64,000 nt of DNA from Druceiella hillmani (GCA_039881145.1 JAYKKI010000008.1:34544501-34608500); one strand, 5' to 3'. Counted from the stretch's first letter, positions 13,795 through 25,182 are shown. Notes: a model not told the origin generated them from the sequence alone. Made by a program: numbers and translations.

Positions 13795-13990
13795 TTCCTG
13801 ACGATGTAGGAAACTACGGCGTGTTACACTATGGGCGCCGCCTGGCACGTCCGTCGCCGTAAATAGCCTCGCCTGTCTTAATCTGCAATAATGCGGCACC
13901 ACGTATCTTGCTTGGTATACTAAGATACTGCTGCTGGCATGCCATGTCGGACAAATGTTAACGGCTTCCCAGTTTCAAACGCAAAACGCA
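13795..13990. promoter_or_regulatory. GC-richer unique block, candidate conserved non-coding element
   Basis: About 200 bp with clearly higher GC and complexity than its surroundings (landmarks GGGCGCCGCCTGGCACG, GCCTCGCCTGTC, CTGCTGCTGGCATGCC). It contains a small inverted repeat GTATCTT...AAGATAC near 13905-13930. No frame encodes a recognisable protein. By contrast with the background I infer possible regulatory or conserved DNA; this is a guess from composition only. Confidence 0.3.
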
Positions 13991-16839
13991 CAAGTATGGA
14001 TGCATTATAAGATCAGATTTTTAAAATATATATAGAGTATAACTATTATTGTGATCAAATATATATTTAACGAGGTGTAGACGTAAAATATAATCACCAT
14101 TTTATTCAGTTCCATGAGTCATTGTAAAAGATTGACGAATTTATTAAATAAAAAACTTATAAGTAAGAGTATAAATCGCTTATCTGTTTAAAAAAAATTA
14201 AGCATATATATTATTGCCATTAAACTATTTACAAAAAATAATATACTTTTTACCATGTAAATATATACTTATCTAACCTAAATACTTTGCCTAGTATATG
14301 TATCACAGACATAATAAATTTACAATTTAAAATTCACAGTTATTTTTGCGGTGGCCTTAAGTCACTTTTATGGAGTCACCATGAAGTTTTTACAGACCCA
14401 CAACTAAGTATACTTAGTAACAAAATGTAGTTTTAGTTACTAAATGACATAAATTGGTAGACTATTACTCGTAAATAGTAGTCTATTTAATTGTAATCAT
14501 TTTCGTCTTAATTTAATTATGTGTACTGCATTCGTAAATACATATAACAAAAATGATCACTATAAAGTTTAAAATTACTTAAATGGATCTTTCTATCAAA
14601 AAAGTGAAGTGAAGACACAACCCCAAATATTTTTGGGGAATCCGTTAGAAGATGGGACATGGGAAAGCAAAAAAAAATTTGAAGATGTATTTCATAACTT
14701 CATATGAGATATAAATATTTACATACAGGGAAAATTTTAGCACTTTTAGTGTTTATAGTCTGCGAGTAAAACGGCTGTGACCTACAGATGGACACGGCAA
14801 TGTTTTGAGATTCCCAGTTTCATTTCAGAAGTTCTAAATGTTATTTTAACTCGGAAATTTTCTTTGTTCGTGGAATTTCTGGCGAAATCTATACCAATTT
14901 GGCAATTCCATTCATTATTTTATATTTTGGATTACAAGAATCCACTGATTTTTTTTTTTTATTTCTTTATTTTGTTATTTAATCTTCTTTATGGTTTAAG
15001 TTAAATAAAATACGCGTCCCGTAAACAAAAGGCTCCTGAACTATTTCTTATAAGTTTAAGAGACACGTGCAATATGTCGGCTATATGATAATGTATTTGG
15101 AGTTAAATGGCTGTAATAATGGAACTCAACATTATCAAACACCACCCTCTAGCATTTATGGAAAAAAATTAATATTGATTGGAGCTATTTGACGAGTCAA
15201 TATTTTATGTTTTATATTCAACATTCAATTTACAAAAAAACTGCTATATTCGATAATAGCAAACTTATTTAAAACAAGCTGTACCCGCGACATGACTATG
15301 AGCATAAAGTTGTCTACAATCACTAGTAGATGGCTTTAACAACCAAATAGATTCCGCCGATTCTGATATTAGCACGCATAATAACCATAAACTAAAGATT
15401 GGCGTATCTTTTTTATTTGTGAAACGACTAAAGTGAAACAAAGCCTAAATGTTAGCACAAGCTAATTTAAATTCATCACTGAAAAGCGTATCCAAATCGG
15501 CTGAGCTGAGATTAGCGTGAACAACAAAGGTGCGTACATACAACCAGACAATCAAACAATAATTCTAAAAACATTTGTTTAAGTCCATTGAAGTATTTTT
15601 AGTTGGTAGCATATAGTTTTATTAAAAAATATTCAATGTAGAGACTAAGTACAATTTAATTATATGTATAGATAGAATAGAAGAAGATATCACGAAGACC
15701 TAAAATTGTATAAATATTTATTGAAATTAATTTTTAGAATCCTTTATCCATATTTATTACACAATGCATTTTGTGCTGTTATTAATGTAGAAATTGTGTT
15801 CTATTCCAGATATTTATGGACAATCCTTTGTTAATACACTTAATCTAGCAGCAAGGAAACGTAATGAACAGAGGCGTAAGTCTTATAAAAAAATTTAATT
15901 TAGTTAAAATCAATAACAGTAAAAATATTATTTTTTCAGATCGATACTGTAGTGGATTCTTCTTCATTGTTATTTTATATTTGTGTATAGTCCTATAGTT
16001 TTATATTCATTCTATTATTTTTATAACATTACTTTTTAATTCAGAAATATTATTGATATTTATATCTCCTATATAAGTAAGATGTGACAATTTATAAAAA
16101 TGTTATATTTATATAACTATTGATATAGGTAGTATTAATTGATATATACGAGTATCTATTATTTCTGTATATTTTATATTTTTGTAACAAAAAACTTGAA
16201 GAAAGCTTCTCATCTACTCTGGATCTATAAAAAACATTAACATGTATATATGACTTGATTTCTGTAATAAAAATACCCAATAAAATCAGTAAATCCAAAT
16301 GTCAAACTTGTGTTAAATTTTTTTTACAAAAAATTAAGTTCCTAACAAGAATAACTACACACGATGTAATAATTCATCGAATTAATCGCATCAATATTAA
16401 TGAGCATTTTAATATATGACATTCTTGGTAATATTCAAATATTAGTTTTAATTATGTTAACTCTGTAAGAAAACTGTTAAGAATTTAAATGTAAATGATA
16501 ATGTAGGGAAGGCGTGAAAGAGTAAAATCGTAACTTCATCTGCTAACAGTCTTTAATCTGCAACTTTTAATATTATTTAATTTGAGAATATCGTATTTGA
16601 CCAGCGGTAAATCAATTTGTACAATGTTATTCAAATCCGTTTAGCAAGCGCATCGAAACTCATTATGATCTATCAATGTTGTTATTTGCAGACAAGTAAC
16701 TTTATTGCATTCGAAACGTATTCAGTTTTATTTACTAAATTATAACATATAATTTTCGTCAGAGCTATTGAAATGAGTCACATTTTTAATCGCTTCATTG
16801 TTACGTAATTTATATATTATTTATTATTGGTAATTATGA
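13991..16839. other. gene-free AT-rich stretch
   Basis: No coding, RNA or repeat signals that I can support. Short ORFs around 14777 and 16092 are AT-rich and look random. Confidence 0.5.
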
Positions 16840-17107
16840 GGTCTAGCTGAGGCTTTCTTAAGGTTTACATTGGCATTCTTGTACAAAATACTGGACTACC
16901 TAACTGAGTTTGGCCCAATGTCGAAACGTGTGTGTCCGATTTCTCTTACGGGACATGCAGTCGTAGCTAGTGGACGCTCCATTATGACTTCAAAGAGCGA
17001 ATATATTGCACCTTTATATCGTCTAGGCGTCTTTATTAATGGACCAGCGGTCGTGTCTGGTGCAGGTGGATTGCAAGTTGCTGTGATTTATGGAATGATG
17101 GAAGGAG
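16840..17107 (+). CDS. candidate internal exon of an unidentified membrane protein gene
   Basis: An open frame runs from after the stop at 16837-16839 through GLAEAFLRFTLAFLYKILDY, then FGPMSKRVCPISLTGHAVVA, then APLYRLGVFINGPAVVSGAG and GLQVAVIYGMMEGG. It ends exactly at a good 5' splice donor (GAAGGAG|GTAAGC, intron from 17108). Base composition and codon choice are far more gene-like than in any neighbouring ORF. There are two or three hydrophobic stretches (about residues 5-20 and 60-85), suggesting membrane segments. The upstream acceptor is uncertain: the AG at 16839-16840 lacks a strong pyrimidine tract, and later AGs are possible. There is no obvious start codon, so I treat it as an internal or first partial exon. 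I do not recognise the family. A transposon remnant is possible but I see no transposase or RT motif. Confidence 0.45.
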
Positions 17108-17616
17108 GTAAGCTTCAGTTCTCTTATCTGTTTCGGATTCTGGAAACAGCGATACATTTTATGCAAGCCAAGCTGCCAAGCAAATTGACAATTAAATATT
17201 TTAGTTAGTTTTTTGAAAACGGAGAAAAGTAAATGATGTTGCATGTAGGGACCTATATATATTGTTTTATTTAAACTAATCTAGAACAACGGGATTGTGT
17301 TTTCTTTTAATAATTAAAAGATTGGATATTTGCATAAAAATTAATAAAATAAAAACCAAATTGAATTTTTTTTAAAAAACCCACGAGAGATGTAGTAATT
17401 GTAATTGAAAAAAAGACTAAATATTTTTTTAAAACCCCGACGAAAAGAAAGTAAGAACCTATAAATATAATTACCAACCCAAGAAAATCCTTTGGGGCTG
17501 TCATTGCCATTTCCAATATCAATTACATTGTAGCAGCATAGAACCCAACTACAAAATTTTAGGCATAGGCAGGGCACGGCATCTCTGAGAGTGTGGTTCA
17601 GCCCCCGCCTAAAAGA
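17108..17616. other. sequence after the candidate exon, possible intron
   Basis: Begins with the GTAAGC donor-like sequence and turns AT-rich at once. No second exon recognised downstream within the window. Confidence 0.35.

Positions 17617-17669
<53 letters not shown>
17617..17669. repeat. (TA)n microsatellite
   Basis: About 50 bp pure TA array, about 100 bp outside the left arm of the giant inverted repeat. Confidence 0.95.
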
Positions 17670-17673
<4 letters not shown>

Positions 17674-17770
17674 GTTTATATACCCATTTTAAATTTTAGC
17701 TTTATAGCCCTAATAGACTGCTAGTAATACACAAATGGACAAACAGAGAGACATAGCGAAACTATAAGAA

Positions 17771-19006
17771 CTAACCCTAAAAATATAACGTAGGTCCTAA
17801 ATTTTATATTGATGTAAAAGAGTAAATGTAGACTGTAGTTTTCTGACTTATGACTTCTCCGAATTTGACTTCGGCTGGATATAAATGTTCACATTTGTAT
17901 AAATGTGTATTAATATTTTTTGGATCATAAGTAGCTTCATTAATATGTACTGGTTGTTAGCTGTGCAGGTGTATCATTTTTATTATTGTTTTACCATCAC
18001 CTCTTGGCCATTTTTGTATCATTAGCTTACAACGTATTTAGGTAAGTTAATGGTATTCTTTATTGTCTAACTTTTGTTTGTAATTTACTTTTCTTTTTCA
18101 CTTAATAACAAGTATTGAAAATATTTGGGATTAATTTTGTTGAAATTCATTAGTTAATGATAATTTTCATTTTGTTAACGGTTTCAAAATTACGTCATTT
18201 AATTTGTTATGCACATCTGTTGACAGAATAGCAAAGTTAACCCAGTTATTAAATCGTTTAACAAAAAGTAAAGTGTAAATAAAAAAACAAGTAAATGATT
18301 ACATACAAGTTTAACACACCAATTCGTAAAATAGTTCACTTCATTAGCGGGTAATGACTGAACCTAACCCGAACATCTTAACGTCCATAGCAGACAGACA
18401 AAATCCGTTGGCTTCAGTTGTGTTCCAATTTCCAAAATATAATTACGCACAATTCGAAATGTTGTATTGATTCGTAAAATAATTAAAATTAAACGCTGAA
18501 CAACGACATAAAACAAAGGACAGGTTTTAAAAAGGCAGATAAAAAGGCTATAGCAATTAGTCGTATCATTAAACACAATGGTGGTCCATGGAACGCGGCT
18601 TCGCTCGGCCCACTTTTTTATACTGGATGTGTTCATAAAGTATTACAGATCACCTGGTAGTAGTGATATTGATTCTGCCGTTAGTGTTTTTTTTTAACAA
18701 AACTCTAAATGTCTTTAAGATTTATGTTCGAGTAAATTACGCTTATGCCTTAAACAATACATGTATTATGAGTTCAAAAAATTTAGTCTTTTGATAAAGT
18801 AGTACTAAATTGTTTTATAACACTTTCGTTATTACCTTATCTCTCTCTTAGTCTTTTAAATTTCATATACTTTACTCTTAATTTGTTTGTTTTGTATGTC
18901 TTCAAGTAGCGAAATAAACCTATTCTTGTCATGCATACAACTATTTTGAATATTGCACCTTTAATAGTTTTGAAATGTAATTTTTTCATACCTTATATAC
19001 CTCGTA
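17771..19006 (+). repeat. left arm of a giant inverted repeat (about 1.24 kb)
   Basis: This segment is matched along its whole length by the reverse complement of 25183-26368. The outer boundary is CTAACCCTAAAAATATAACG (right-arm equivalent ATATTTTTAGGGTTAG). The inner boundary is CCTTATATACCTCGTA. Differences seen by eye are scattered substitutions plus one indel of about 50 bp: bases near 18594-18643 (GAACGCGGCTTCGCTCGGCC and following) are absent from the right arm. The two arms are otherwise nearly identical, so the duplication is recent or was homogenised. No recognisable protein is encoded. A partial third copy lies at 27934-28100. Confidence 0.95.
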
Positions 19007-19026
19007 CTGTTTTTGCAAAATTTCAT

Positions 19027-19760
<734 letters not shown>

Positions 19761-20057
19761 CCCGTAGGCAGAGGTGTACTGCTACACGGCGCATCCCCAA
19801 GGTTGCGGATAGGGGCAAGCCCAAGGCTCGCATTGTCGACACAGGGTAGGGGTGAAATAAAATAGCCCCCGCGGACAAAACACAACCCGACGTCAGTGGT
19901 CTAGCTTGCTCAGGACTGGAAGGCGACAGGGTATTGTCGTCATAAGCGCTTCCCTGAGGGACTAGGTCCCACCTCAGGCGTATTTAGTGGCCTTACTCCG
20001 GCAACCGGGGCTCTGCCGGAGTGGAGTTATATTTCCCTAGGTACTCGTGGGAACAAC
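19761..20057 (+). other. 5' UTR of the R1-clade element
   Basis: GC-rich, non-coding and rich in inverted segments (for example CTCCGGCAACCGGGGCTCTG followed by CCGGAG near 19995-20022). Several non-LTR clades carry an HDV-like self-cleaving ribozyme and internal promoter at this position; I could not confirm a ribozyme fold by eye. Confidence 0.6.
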
Positions 20058-21482
20058 ATGCATGAAAGCACTATAAAACAAAAAATGGGCAGCGGGGTGG
20101 ACCCCATGGCCTCGCTGTCAAGTACTGCTACAGGGAGTATGAACTCAGCGACAGGAGAGGACGCCCACATGGACGTCGAGCAGAGTGCGAGCGCCGCCGT
20201 ACTAAACATAGAAGAGAGGACCGCATTCAGCGCCTTCCACCGGGATCGGGTACACTCTGTACCATCCAGTGGATGCCGCCAAACACCGGTAGAGCGACTA
20301 GGCTCCAAAATTGACGAGCTCGTTGACTTCATCAAGGATAAGAACAACGTACACGGTGTAATAAGGACGTTAGTCAGGTCGATCGACACCGCGTATCGCC
20401 TGGCTTTGAAAGACCTCACAGCTGTTTCGAAAACAGTTCCAAGCAAGACGGAGCGAACTACGCAGACATCCCCCAGGATGATCTCCCAGCCGGGTATACC
20501 TCAAACACCGAACCCCGCGCTCGAGGAGACCAACCCTAAGAAAAGGCCGTTATCGACACCGAGCCCCACTTCTGGACAGGACAATCAACCGTCCAAAAAA
20601 CAAGCTCAAGGCACCTTTGTTGAAGTGGCTCGGCGGGGAAAAACGAAAAAAAAAAAAGTGACACTAGACTCGGCCGTAACAACGAAAGAGGCCCAAAAGC
20701 CTCAAGGAAGCGATGGCCCCAAGAACAACCATCGCAAAACGAAAAGGAGAAAACCAAGAACCAAAGCGGTTCTAGTACAACCAGCAGAAGGGCGCACGTA
20801 CGCGGATCTCCTTAAGGAGATTAAGGCGAAGGTGAAACCGGCAGAGGCTGGCGTGGACATTAGGTCCATTAGACAGACAAGACGCGGAGGCGTACTGCTG
20901 GAAATGAGCCCCAAGTCTGACGACAGTGCGGCTTTTGCTGCCGCGATAAAGTCAGCAACCGAAAACATCGGAACAGTCAAAACACTGACGCCACTGACGA
21001 CGATAGAGATTCTCGACTTGGATGGAGTCTCTACTGAAAATGACGTTCGTGAAGCCCTCAATCGGGACTTCACGACAAATTTAGAAATCAGGCGGGTCAA
21101 CTTGACCAAAGTCACGGCACGAGGACAACGAGCGGCCTTCTGCGAGATAGATGAGGACAACGCGATCAAAGTCCTGATTAAGGCCCGCATAAAAATTGGA
21201 TGGGTTAACTGCCGCATTCGTCCCGTTATTAAAGTGACTCGTTGCTTTAAATGCCTTGGTTACGGGCACCAAACAAATCGCTGTACGGGACCAGATAGAA
21301 GCAAGTGTTGCTACAAATGTGGCGGAGAGAACCACAAGTCTGTAGACTGCGCGGTGAAGCCGAAATGCTTTCTATGTGCACAGGACGAAAAGGATCGGAA
21401 CAGTGTATGTCATACCGCGGGCTCCGGGGCTTGCAAGGCATTCCGCAATGCACTTGCCGAAATCACGAGAGAGCAGAAATGA
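20058..21482 (+). CDS. ORF1 (Gag-like nucleic-acid-binding protein) of the R1-clade element
   Basis: 474 aa; the first in-frame ATG after the 5' UTR was taken as start. The N-terminal half is low-complexity, Pro/Ser/Thr/Lys-rich, with basic tracts around residues 190-245 (KTKKKK, HRKTKRRKPRTK) that could act as nuclear localisation or RNA-binding patches. The middle (about 250-380) resembles the folded domain upstream of the knuckles in R1/I-type ORF1 proteins (TYADLLKEIKAKV, GGVLLEM, VTRCFKC). The C-terminus has zinc knuckles: C396-x2-C-x4-H-x4-C409, C418-x2-C-x4-H-x4-C431, and a third variant starting at C437. This protein packages the element RNA into RNPs and, in site-specific R1-clade elements, helps target-site localisation. 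The stop TGA overlaps the ORF2 start as ATGA, suggesting coupled reinitiation. Confidence 0.93.
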   Translation: MHESTIKQKMGSGVDPMASLSSTATGSMNSATGEDAHMDVEQSASAAVLNIEERTAFSAFHRDRVHSVPSSGCRQTPVERLGSKIDELVDFIKDKNNVHGVIRTLVRSIDTAYRLALKDLTAVSKTVPSKTERTTQTSPRMISQPGIPQTPNPALEETNPKKRPLSTPSPTSGQDNQPSKKQAQGTFVEVARRGKTKKKKVTLDSAVTTKEAQKPQGSDGPKNNHRKTKRRKPRTKAVLVQPAEGRTYADLLKEIKAKVKPAEAGVDIRSIRQTRRGGVLLEMSPKSDDSAAFAAAIKSATENIGTVKTLTPLTTIEILDLDGVSTENDVREALNRDFTTNLEIRRVNLTKVTARGQRAAFCEIDEDNAIKVLIKARIKIGWVNCRIRPVIKVTRCFKCLGYGHQTNRCTGPDRSKCCYKCGGENHKSVDCAVKPKCFLCAQDEKDRNSVCHTAGSGACKAFRNALAEITREQK

Positions 21483-24472
21483 CACGCATAGTACAAGGTA
21501 ACCTGAATAGATGCGCTCTGGCGCAAAATTTACTACGCCAAAGTATCTTTGAACAGAAGATCGACATCTGCCTTATCTGCGAGCAGTATCTAAACATCCA
21601 GGATAGATCATGGTTCGCTGATAAATCCGGTACGGCAGCTATCTGGATTGTAAACATGAAGCGGGTCATCGTCAATGACAGCGGAAGTGGAGAAGGCTTT
21701 GTCTGGATAAAAACCCCCATGACCTACTTTGTGAGCGTCTACCTTTCACCCAATGAAGGGATTAGTGTCTTTCGCCAGAAAATGGCAAACTTAGAGGACA
21801 CAATCGGCGGGTTCGACGGGGAAGTCATCGTAGCTGGTGACTTCAACGCCAAATCAGCCGAATGGGGTTCTGACATCTCTGATACCAGAGGTAATGAAGT
21901 AGCAGAATTCGCAGCAAGAGTCGACCTCATAGTGCTGAACATCGGTAGTGCTACAACATTCAGAAGACCGGGTTACAAGGAATCCATCCTTGACATCACG
22001 TTGGCAACTCCAAGGATCGCGAACATGATCGAGGACTGGACAGTTTCAGAGGAATACAGCGGCAGCGACCACCAAATTGTGACATTCAAAGTCCAACCAA
22101 CATCTGCTCCGGCACCGCGACGAGTTCATCAACCGCGGAAGTGGAATGCCAGGAAGCTCGATCTTGAGAAGCTGCGAACTTCTCTAACACGAAGCTCGTC
22201 TACTTTCGAGTATAACACGACTCCGAATACCCGTAATGAGGCGGAAACATCAGTGTCAAAAGTGATGGGCCTGATCATCGCCGCATGCAATGCATCAATG
22301 CCACGGTCGATGAAGCCAGGCACCCATAGGCCAGCGTACTGGTGGTCTCAGAACATAGCAGAACTTCGGGAAAAATGCCACAAGCTACGTCGACAAGCAA
22401 CGAGAGCGGCAAAACGTTTCCCCGACCAGGACACATACTCGACGGAGTATAAGCAGGCCAAAAAGGCTCTGAACAAAGCCATCAAGACAAGCAAAGCAGT
22501 ATTGTGGAAAGAGATTTGCAACGACCTCAACAATGATCTCTGGGGAAAAGCGTACCAAATTGTCACTAAAAGACTTGGTAAAGCTGCACCAGAAGCGCCG
22601 AAATCTCCTGCTGTGATGAACAGCATCGTGGCGGAGCTATTTCCCGAACACCCACCACGAGGGAAGATATTATACACGAAAAATGGCGAAACAACACCCT
22701 TTACCACGAAGGAACTGCAAGACGCGGCAAAGACCATCAGGATTGGGAAAGCGCCAGGCCCTGATGGCATCCCAGCCTCAGTGATTAAGATTGTAGCCCT
22801 GGAGCATCCACACATACTTCTGAGTGCTTACAATGCATGCTTGGCTACTGGCACGTTTCCCACAGTCTGGAAGCGGCAGAGATTGGTCCTGCTAGATAAA
22901 GGGAAAGAGACCCCTATAACACCTTCGTCGTTCCGTCCACTTTGCATGCTGGACATTGCCGGAAAGCTGCTTGAGAAGCTCATTCAAGGAAGGCTTCGCA
23001 ACGACATCGATCGTGCCGGAGGTTTTGCGACAAACCAACATGGCTTCCGAAAGGGAAGATCGACAATTGACGCGATTCAGAAGGTAACGAAGACAGCTCG
23101 AGAAGCATGGTCTGGTAGCCTCAAAGCTCGCAAGGTGTGTCTTCTCCTCACATTCGACGTAAAAAATGCTTTTAACAGCGCGAATTGGGAAGACATTTTG
23201 GACGCTTTAGAGCACAGATTTTTGGTGAAGCCAGAAAATCTGGGAATGATCGACGACTATCTAGACAAGAGGAAGCTGATTGTGGAAACGACGGAGGGCC
23301 CGCGAGAACATGAAGTAACAGCCGGCGTGCCTCAAGGCTCAATTATGGGGGCTGACCTCTGGAACGCTGACTACGATGTACTCTTGCGAATCCCGTTGCC
23401 GAAGCAAGTACAGCTCACAGGCTTTGCGGATGACGTTGCGGCTACGATAGTGGTAGATAGTGCCGAGGAAGCAGAGGTTTTAATTCGGGAGACCACGGAT
23501 GCCATAGAAATATGGCTTGAAAAACACCACCTGAAACTCGCCAAACAGAAGACAGAGATTGTCGTACTGACTAGACAAAAATGGTTCCCTAAACCATTCA
23601 CCATAGAAATGGGAGGGACAACTCTGACGTCAACAAGGGCTCTGCGCTATCTGGGGGTAATGATTGACGAGAATCTATCTTACCGTGAACACCTCGATAG
23701 TGCATGCAAGAAAGCCAGCAAGACCGTATCCAACCTATCAAGGATCTTGGCCAACTCGATAGGACCACGAACCAGGAAAAGACGAGTCCTGCTAGAGGTA
23801 GTTCACTCTGTACTGCTTTACGGAGCAGAAATATGGGCAGATATCTTAAAGCAAAAGACATACCGACGGAAAATAGCAGCGGTACAACGACGAGGAGCTC
23901 TCAGGGTAGCCTGTGCCTACCGCACGGTTTCTGAAGCGGCTGTATTGGTCATTGCAGGAGCTGCGCCTATCGACCTTTTGGCGATTGAGAGAGCAAAACT
24001 CTACGACGCTAAAGGAAATGGTGACAACTCTAATGAGGCAAGAACGACAATTAAGAAGGAGACGCTACAGGAGTGGCAGAAACAATGGACGACGGGAAAG
24101 ACAGGCAGATGGACGGAGCGCCTGATTCCAAACATTAATGCCTGGCTCACCCGGAAACATGGAGACACGGACTTCTTTCTGACGCAGCTTCTGACAGGGC
24201 ACGGACAGTTCAACGCCTATCTCCACAAGATGGGTCTGCACTGCACGGCGGCATGTAAGTATTGTCCAGACAAAATTGACGACGCCGAACACACGTTCTT
24301 CGAGTGTGTCCGGTGTAAGGACTGCAGAGGCAGCACCGAAGAGATCATAGGCACCAGGCTCTCCCCCTCAAGCCTGGTAGCCCATATGATCGAGCAAGAA
24401 GCAAACTGGTCAGCTGTTGCAGCTTATGCACGGCGCCTTTTGGAAAGCAAAATTGCTGAAAGGGACCAGTAG
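21479..24472 (+). CDS. ORF2 (APE endonuclease and reverse transcriptase) of the R1-clade element
   Basis: 997 aa. I chose the ATG at 21479 because it overlaps the ORF1 stop as ATGA; the frame is open further upstream to 21305 but that part lies inside ORF1. Residues 1-205 are an APE-like endonuclease: QGNLNR near the N-terminus, GDFNAKSAEWGS with Asp121, and SGSDH with Asp197-His198. The RT domain spans about 400-720: KAPGPDGIP, SSFRPLCMLDIAGKLLEKLI, QHGFRKGRST, FDVKNAFNSA, AGVPQGSIMG and the catalytic FADD at 649-652 (Phe in place of the usual Tyr). A C-terminal CCHC motif starts at Cys922 (CTAACKYC...HTFFEC). The domain order APE-RT-CCHC without RNase H is typical of the R1 clade. It nicks target DNA and copies the element RNA by target-primed reverse transcription. 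No frameshift or missing key residue is visible, so it may be functional. Confidence 0.95.
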   Translation: MTRIVQGNLNRCALAQNLLRQSIFEQKIDICLICEQYLNIQDRSWFADKSGTAAIWIVNMKRVIVNDSGSGEGFVWIKTPMTYFVSVYLSPNEGISVFRQKMANLEDTIGGFDGEVIVAGDFNAKSAEWGSDISDTRGNEVAEFAARVDLIVLNIGSATTFRRPGYKESILDITLATPRIANMIEDWTVSEEYSGSDHQIVTFKVQPTSAPAPRRVHQPRKWNARKLDLEKLRTSLTRSSSTFEYNTTPNTRNEAETSVSKVMGLIIAACNASMPRSMKPGTHRPAYWWSQNIAELREKCHKLRRQATRAAKRFPDQDTYSTEYKQAKKALNKAIKTSKAVLWKEICNDLNNDLWGKAYQIVTKRLGKAAPEAPKSPAVMNSIVAELFPEHPPRGKILYTKNGETTPFTTKELQDAAKTIRIGKAPGPDGIPASVIKIVALEHPHILLSAYNACLATGTFPTVWKRQRLVLLDKGKETPITPSSFRPLCMLDIAGKLLEKLIQGRLRNDIDRAGGFATNQHGFRKGRSTIDAIQKVTKTAREAWSGSLKARKVCLLLTFDVKNAFNSANWEDILDALEHRFLVKPENLGMIDDYLDKRKLIVETTEGPREHEVTAGVPQGSIMGADLWNADYDVLLRIPLPKQVQLTGFADDVAATIVVDSAEEAEVLIRETTDAIEIWLEKHHLKLAKQKTEIVVLTRQKWFPKPFTIEMGGTTLTSTRALRYLGVMIDENLSYREHLDSACKKASKTVSNLSRILANSIGPRTRKRRVLLEVVHSVLLYGAEIWADILKQKTYRRKIAAVQRRGALRVACAYRTVSEAAVLVIAGAAPIDLLAIERAKLYDAKGNGDNSNEARTTIKKETLQEWQKQWTTGKTGRWTERLIPNINAWLTRKHGDTDFFLTQLLTGHGQFNAYLHKMGLHCTAACKYCPDKIDDAEHTFFECVRCKDCRGSTEEIIGTRLSPSSLVAHMIEQEANWSAVAAYARRLLESKIAERDQ

Positions 24473-24714
24473 CCAGGAGTAGGCGTCGCGTGACGCAGCA
24501 CGGACTGGATTGAAGTAATGCTAACGCGGTTCCGATTCAGTCCTCCCCGTACCATCTACGGGGAGAGGGGAAGAGGAGTGTTTTTTTAGTGGGTAGGTCT
24601 GCCAGGTCTGGTAGGAATCCCACACTACCGTCACTGTTATCTGCCGTAAGATGGGCGGCAGAGTATTAACATTGGCGGTGTCTTTCGAAGATTTTTTTTT
24701 CTCCGCACCACTTT
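24473..24714 (+). other. 3' UTR of the R1-clade element
   Basis: About 240 bp, GC-rich, with a CCCCGTACCATCTACGGGG hairpin near 24545 and a GGTCTGCCAGGTCTGG repeat near 24596. It ends in CACTTT plus a 14-base A tail. It is likely recognised by the ORF2 RT for priming. Confidence 0.75.
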
Positions 24715-24728
24715 AAAAAAAAAAAAAA

Positions 24729-24729
24729 C

Positions 24730-24772
<43 letters not shown>

Positions 24773-24983
24773 TTTACATTTACATATACATATACATATA
24801 CACGTACACGTACACGTACACGTACACGTACACGTACACGTACACGTACACGTACACGTACACGTACGCGTACACGTACACGTACACGTACACGTACGCG
24901 TACGCGTACACGTACACGTACACGTACACGTACACGTACACGTACACACACACACACACATACACACACACACACACACACAC

Positions 24984-25068
<85 letters not shown>

Positions 25069-25170
25069 TATACATATACATATACATATACATACACATA
25101 CACATACACATACACATATACATATACATGTCCATGTACATGTACATGGACATGTACATGTTAATGTAAT
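24729..25170. repeat. compound microsatellite (CATACA, CGTACA, CACA, CATATA)
   Basis: A continuous hexamer-type array that begins as CATACA (the same as the 5' flank of the retroelement), shifts to CGTACA (with GCG variants), then CACA, CACATA, CATATA and a terminal CATGTA/CATGGA block. Blocks of different but related units suggest successive slippage expansions of point-mutated units. Confidence 0.96.
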
Positions 25171-25182
25171 TAAATACATAAA

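Larger units (their letters stand above)
19761..24728 (+). mobile_element. full-length R1-clade non-LTR retrotransposon (Waldo/Mino-like) in a microsatellite
   Basis: The element is about 4.97 kb. It starts with CCCGTAGGCAGAGG right after the CACATA repeat and ends with a run of A's (24715-24728), after which CATACACATACA repeat resumes. It has a GC-rich 5' UTR of about 300 bp, ORF1 (gag-like), ORF2 (endonuclease plus RT) overlapping by the four bases ATGA, and a 3' UTR (24473-24714) with a CCCCGTACCATCTACGGGG hairpin. The flanks on both sides are the same class of repeat, so it inserted into a pre-existing (ACATAC)-type array. Waldo and Mino members of the R1 clade are known to target such (ACAY)n or (AC)n repeats; assignment to that group is inferred from ORF structure and target. 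The target duplication cannot be defined inside a repeat. Both ORFs are uninterrupted, so this copy may be young or active. Confidence 0.93.

Noticed and set aside
21305..21478. Upstream extension of ORF2 to an ATG at 21305
   Set aside because: This part overlaps the zinc knuckles of ORF1 in another frame and lacks endonuclease similarity; the ATGA-overlap ATG at 21479 fits the family.
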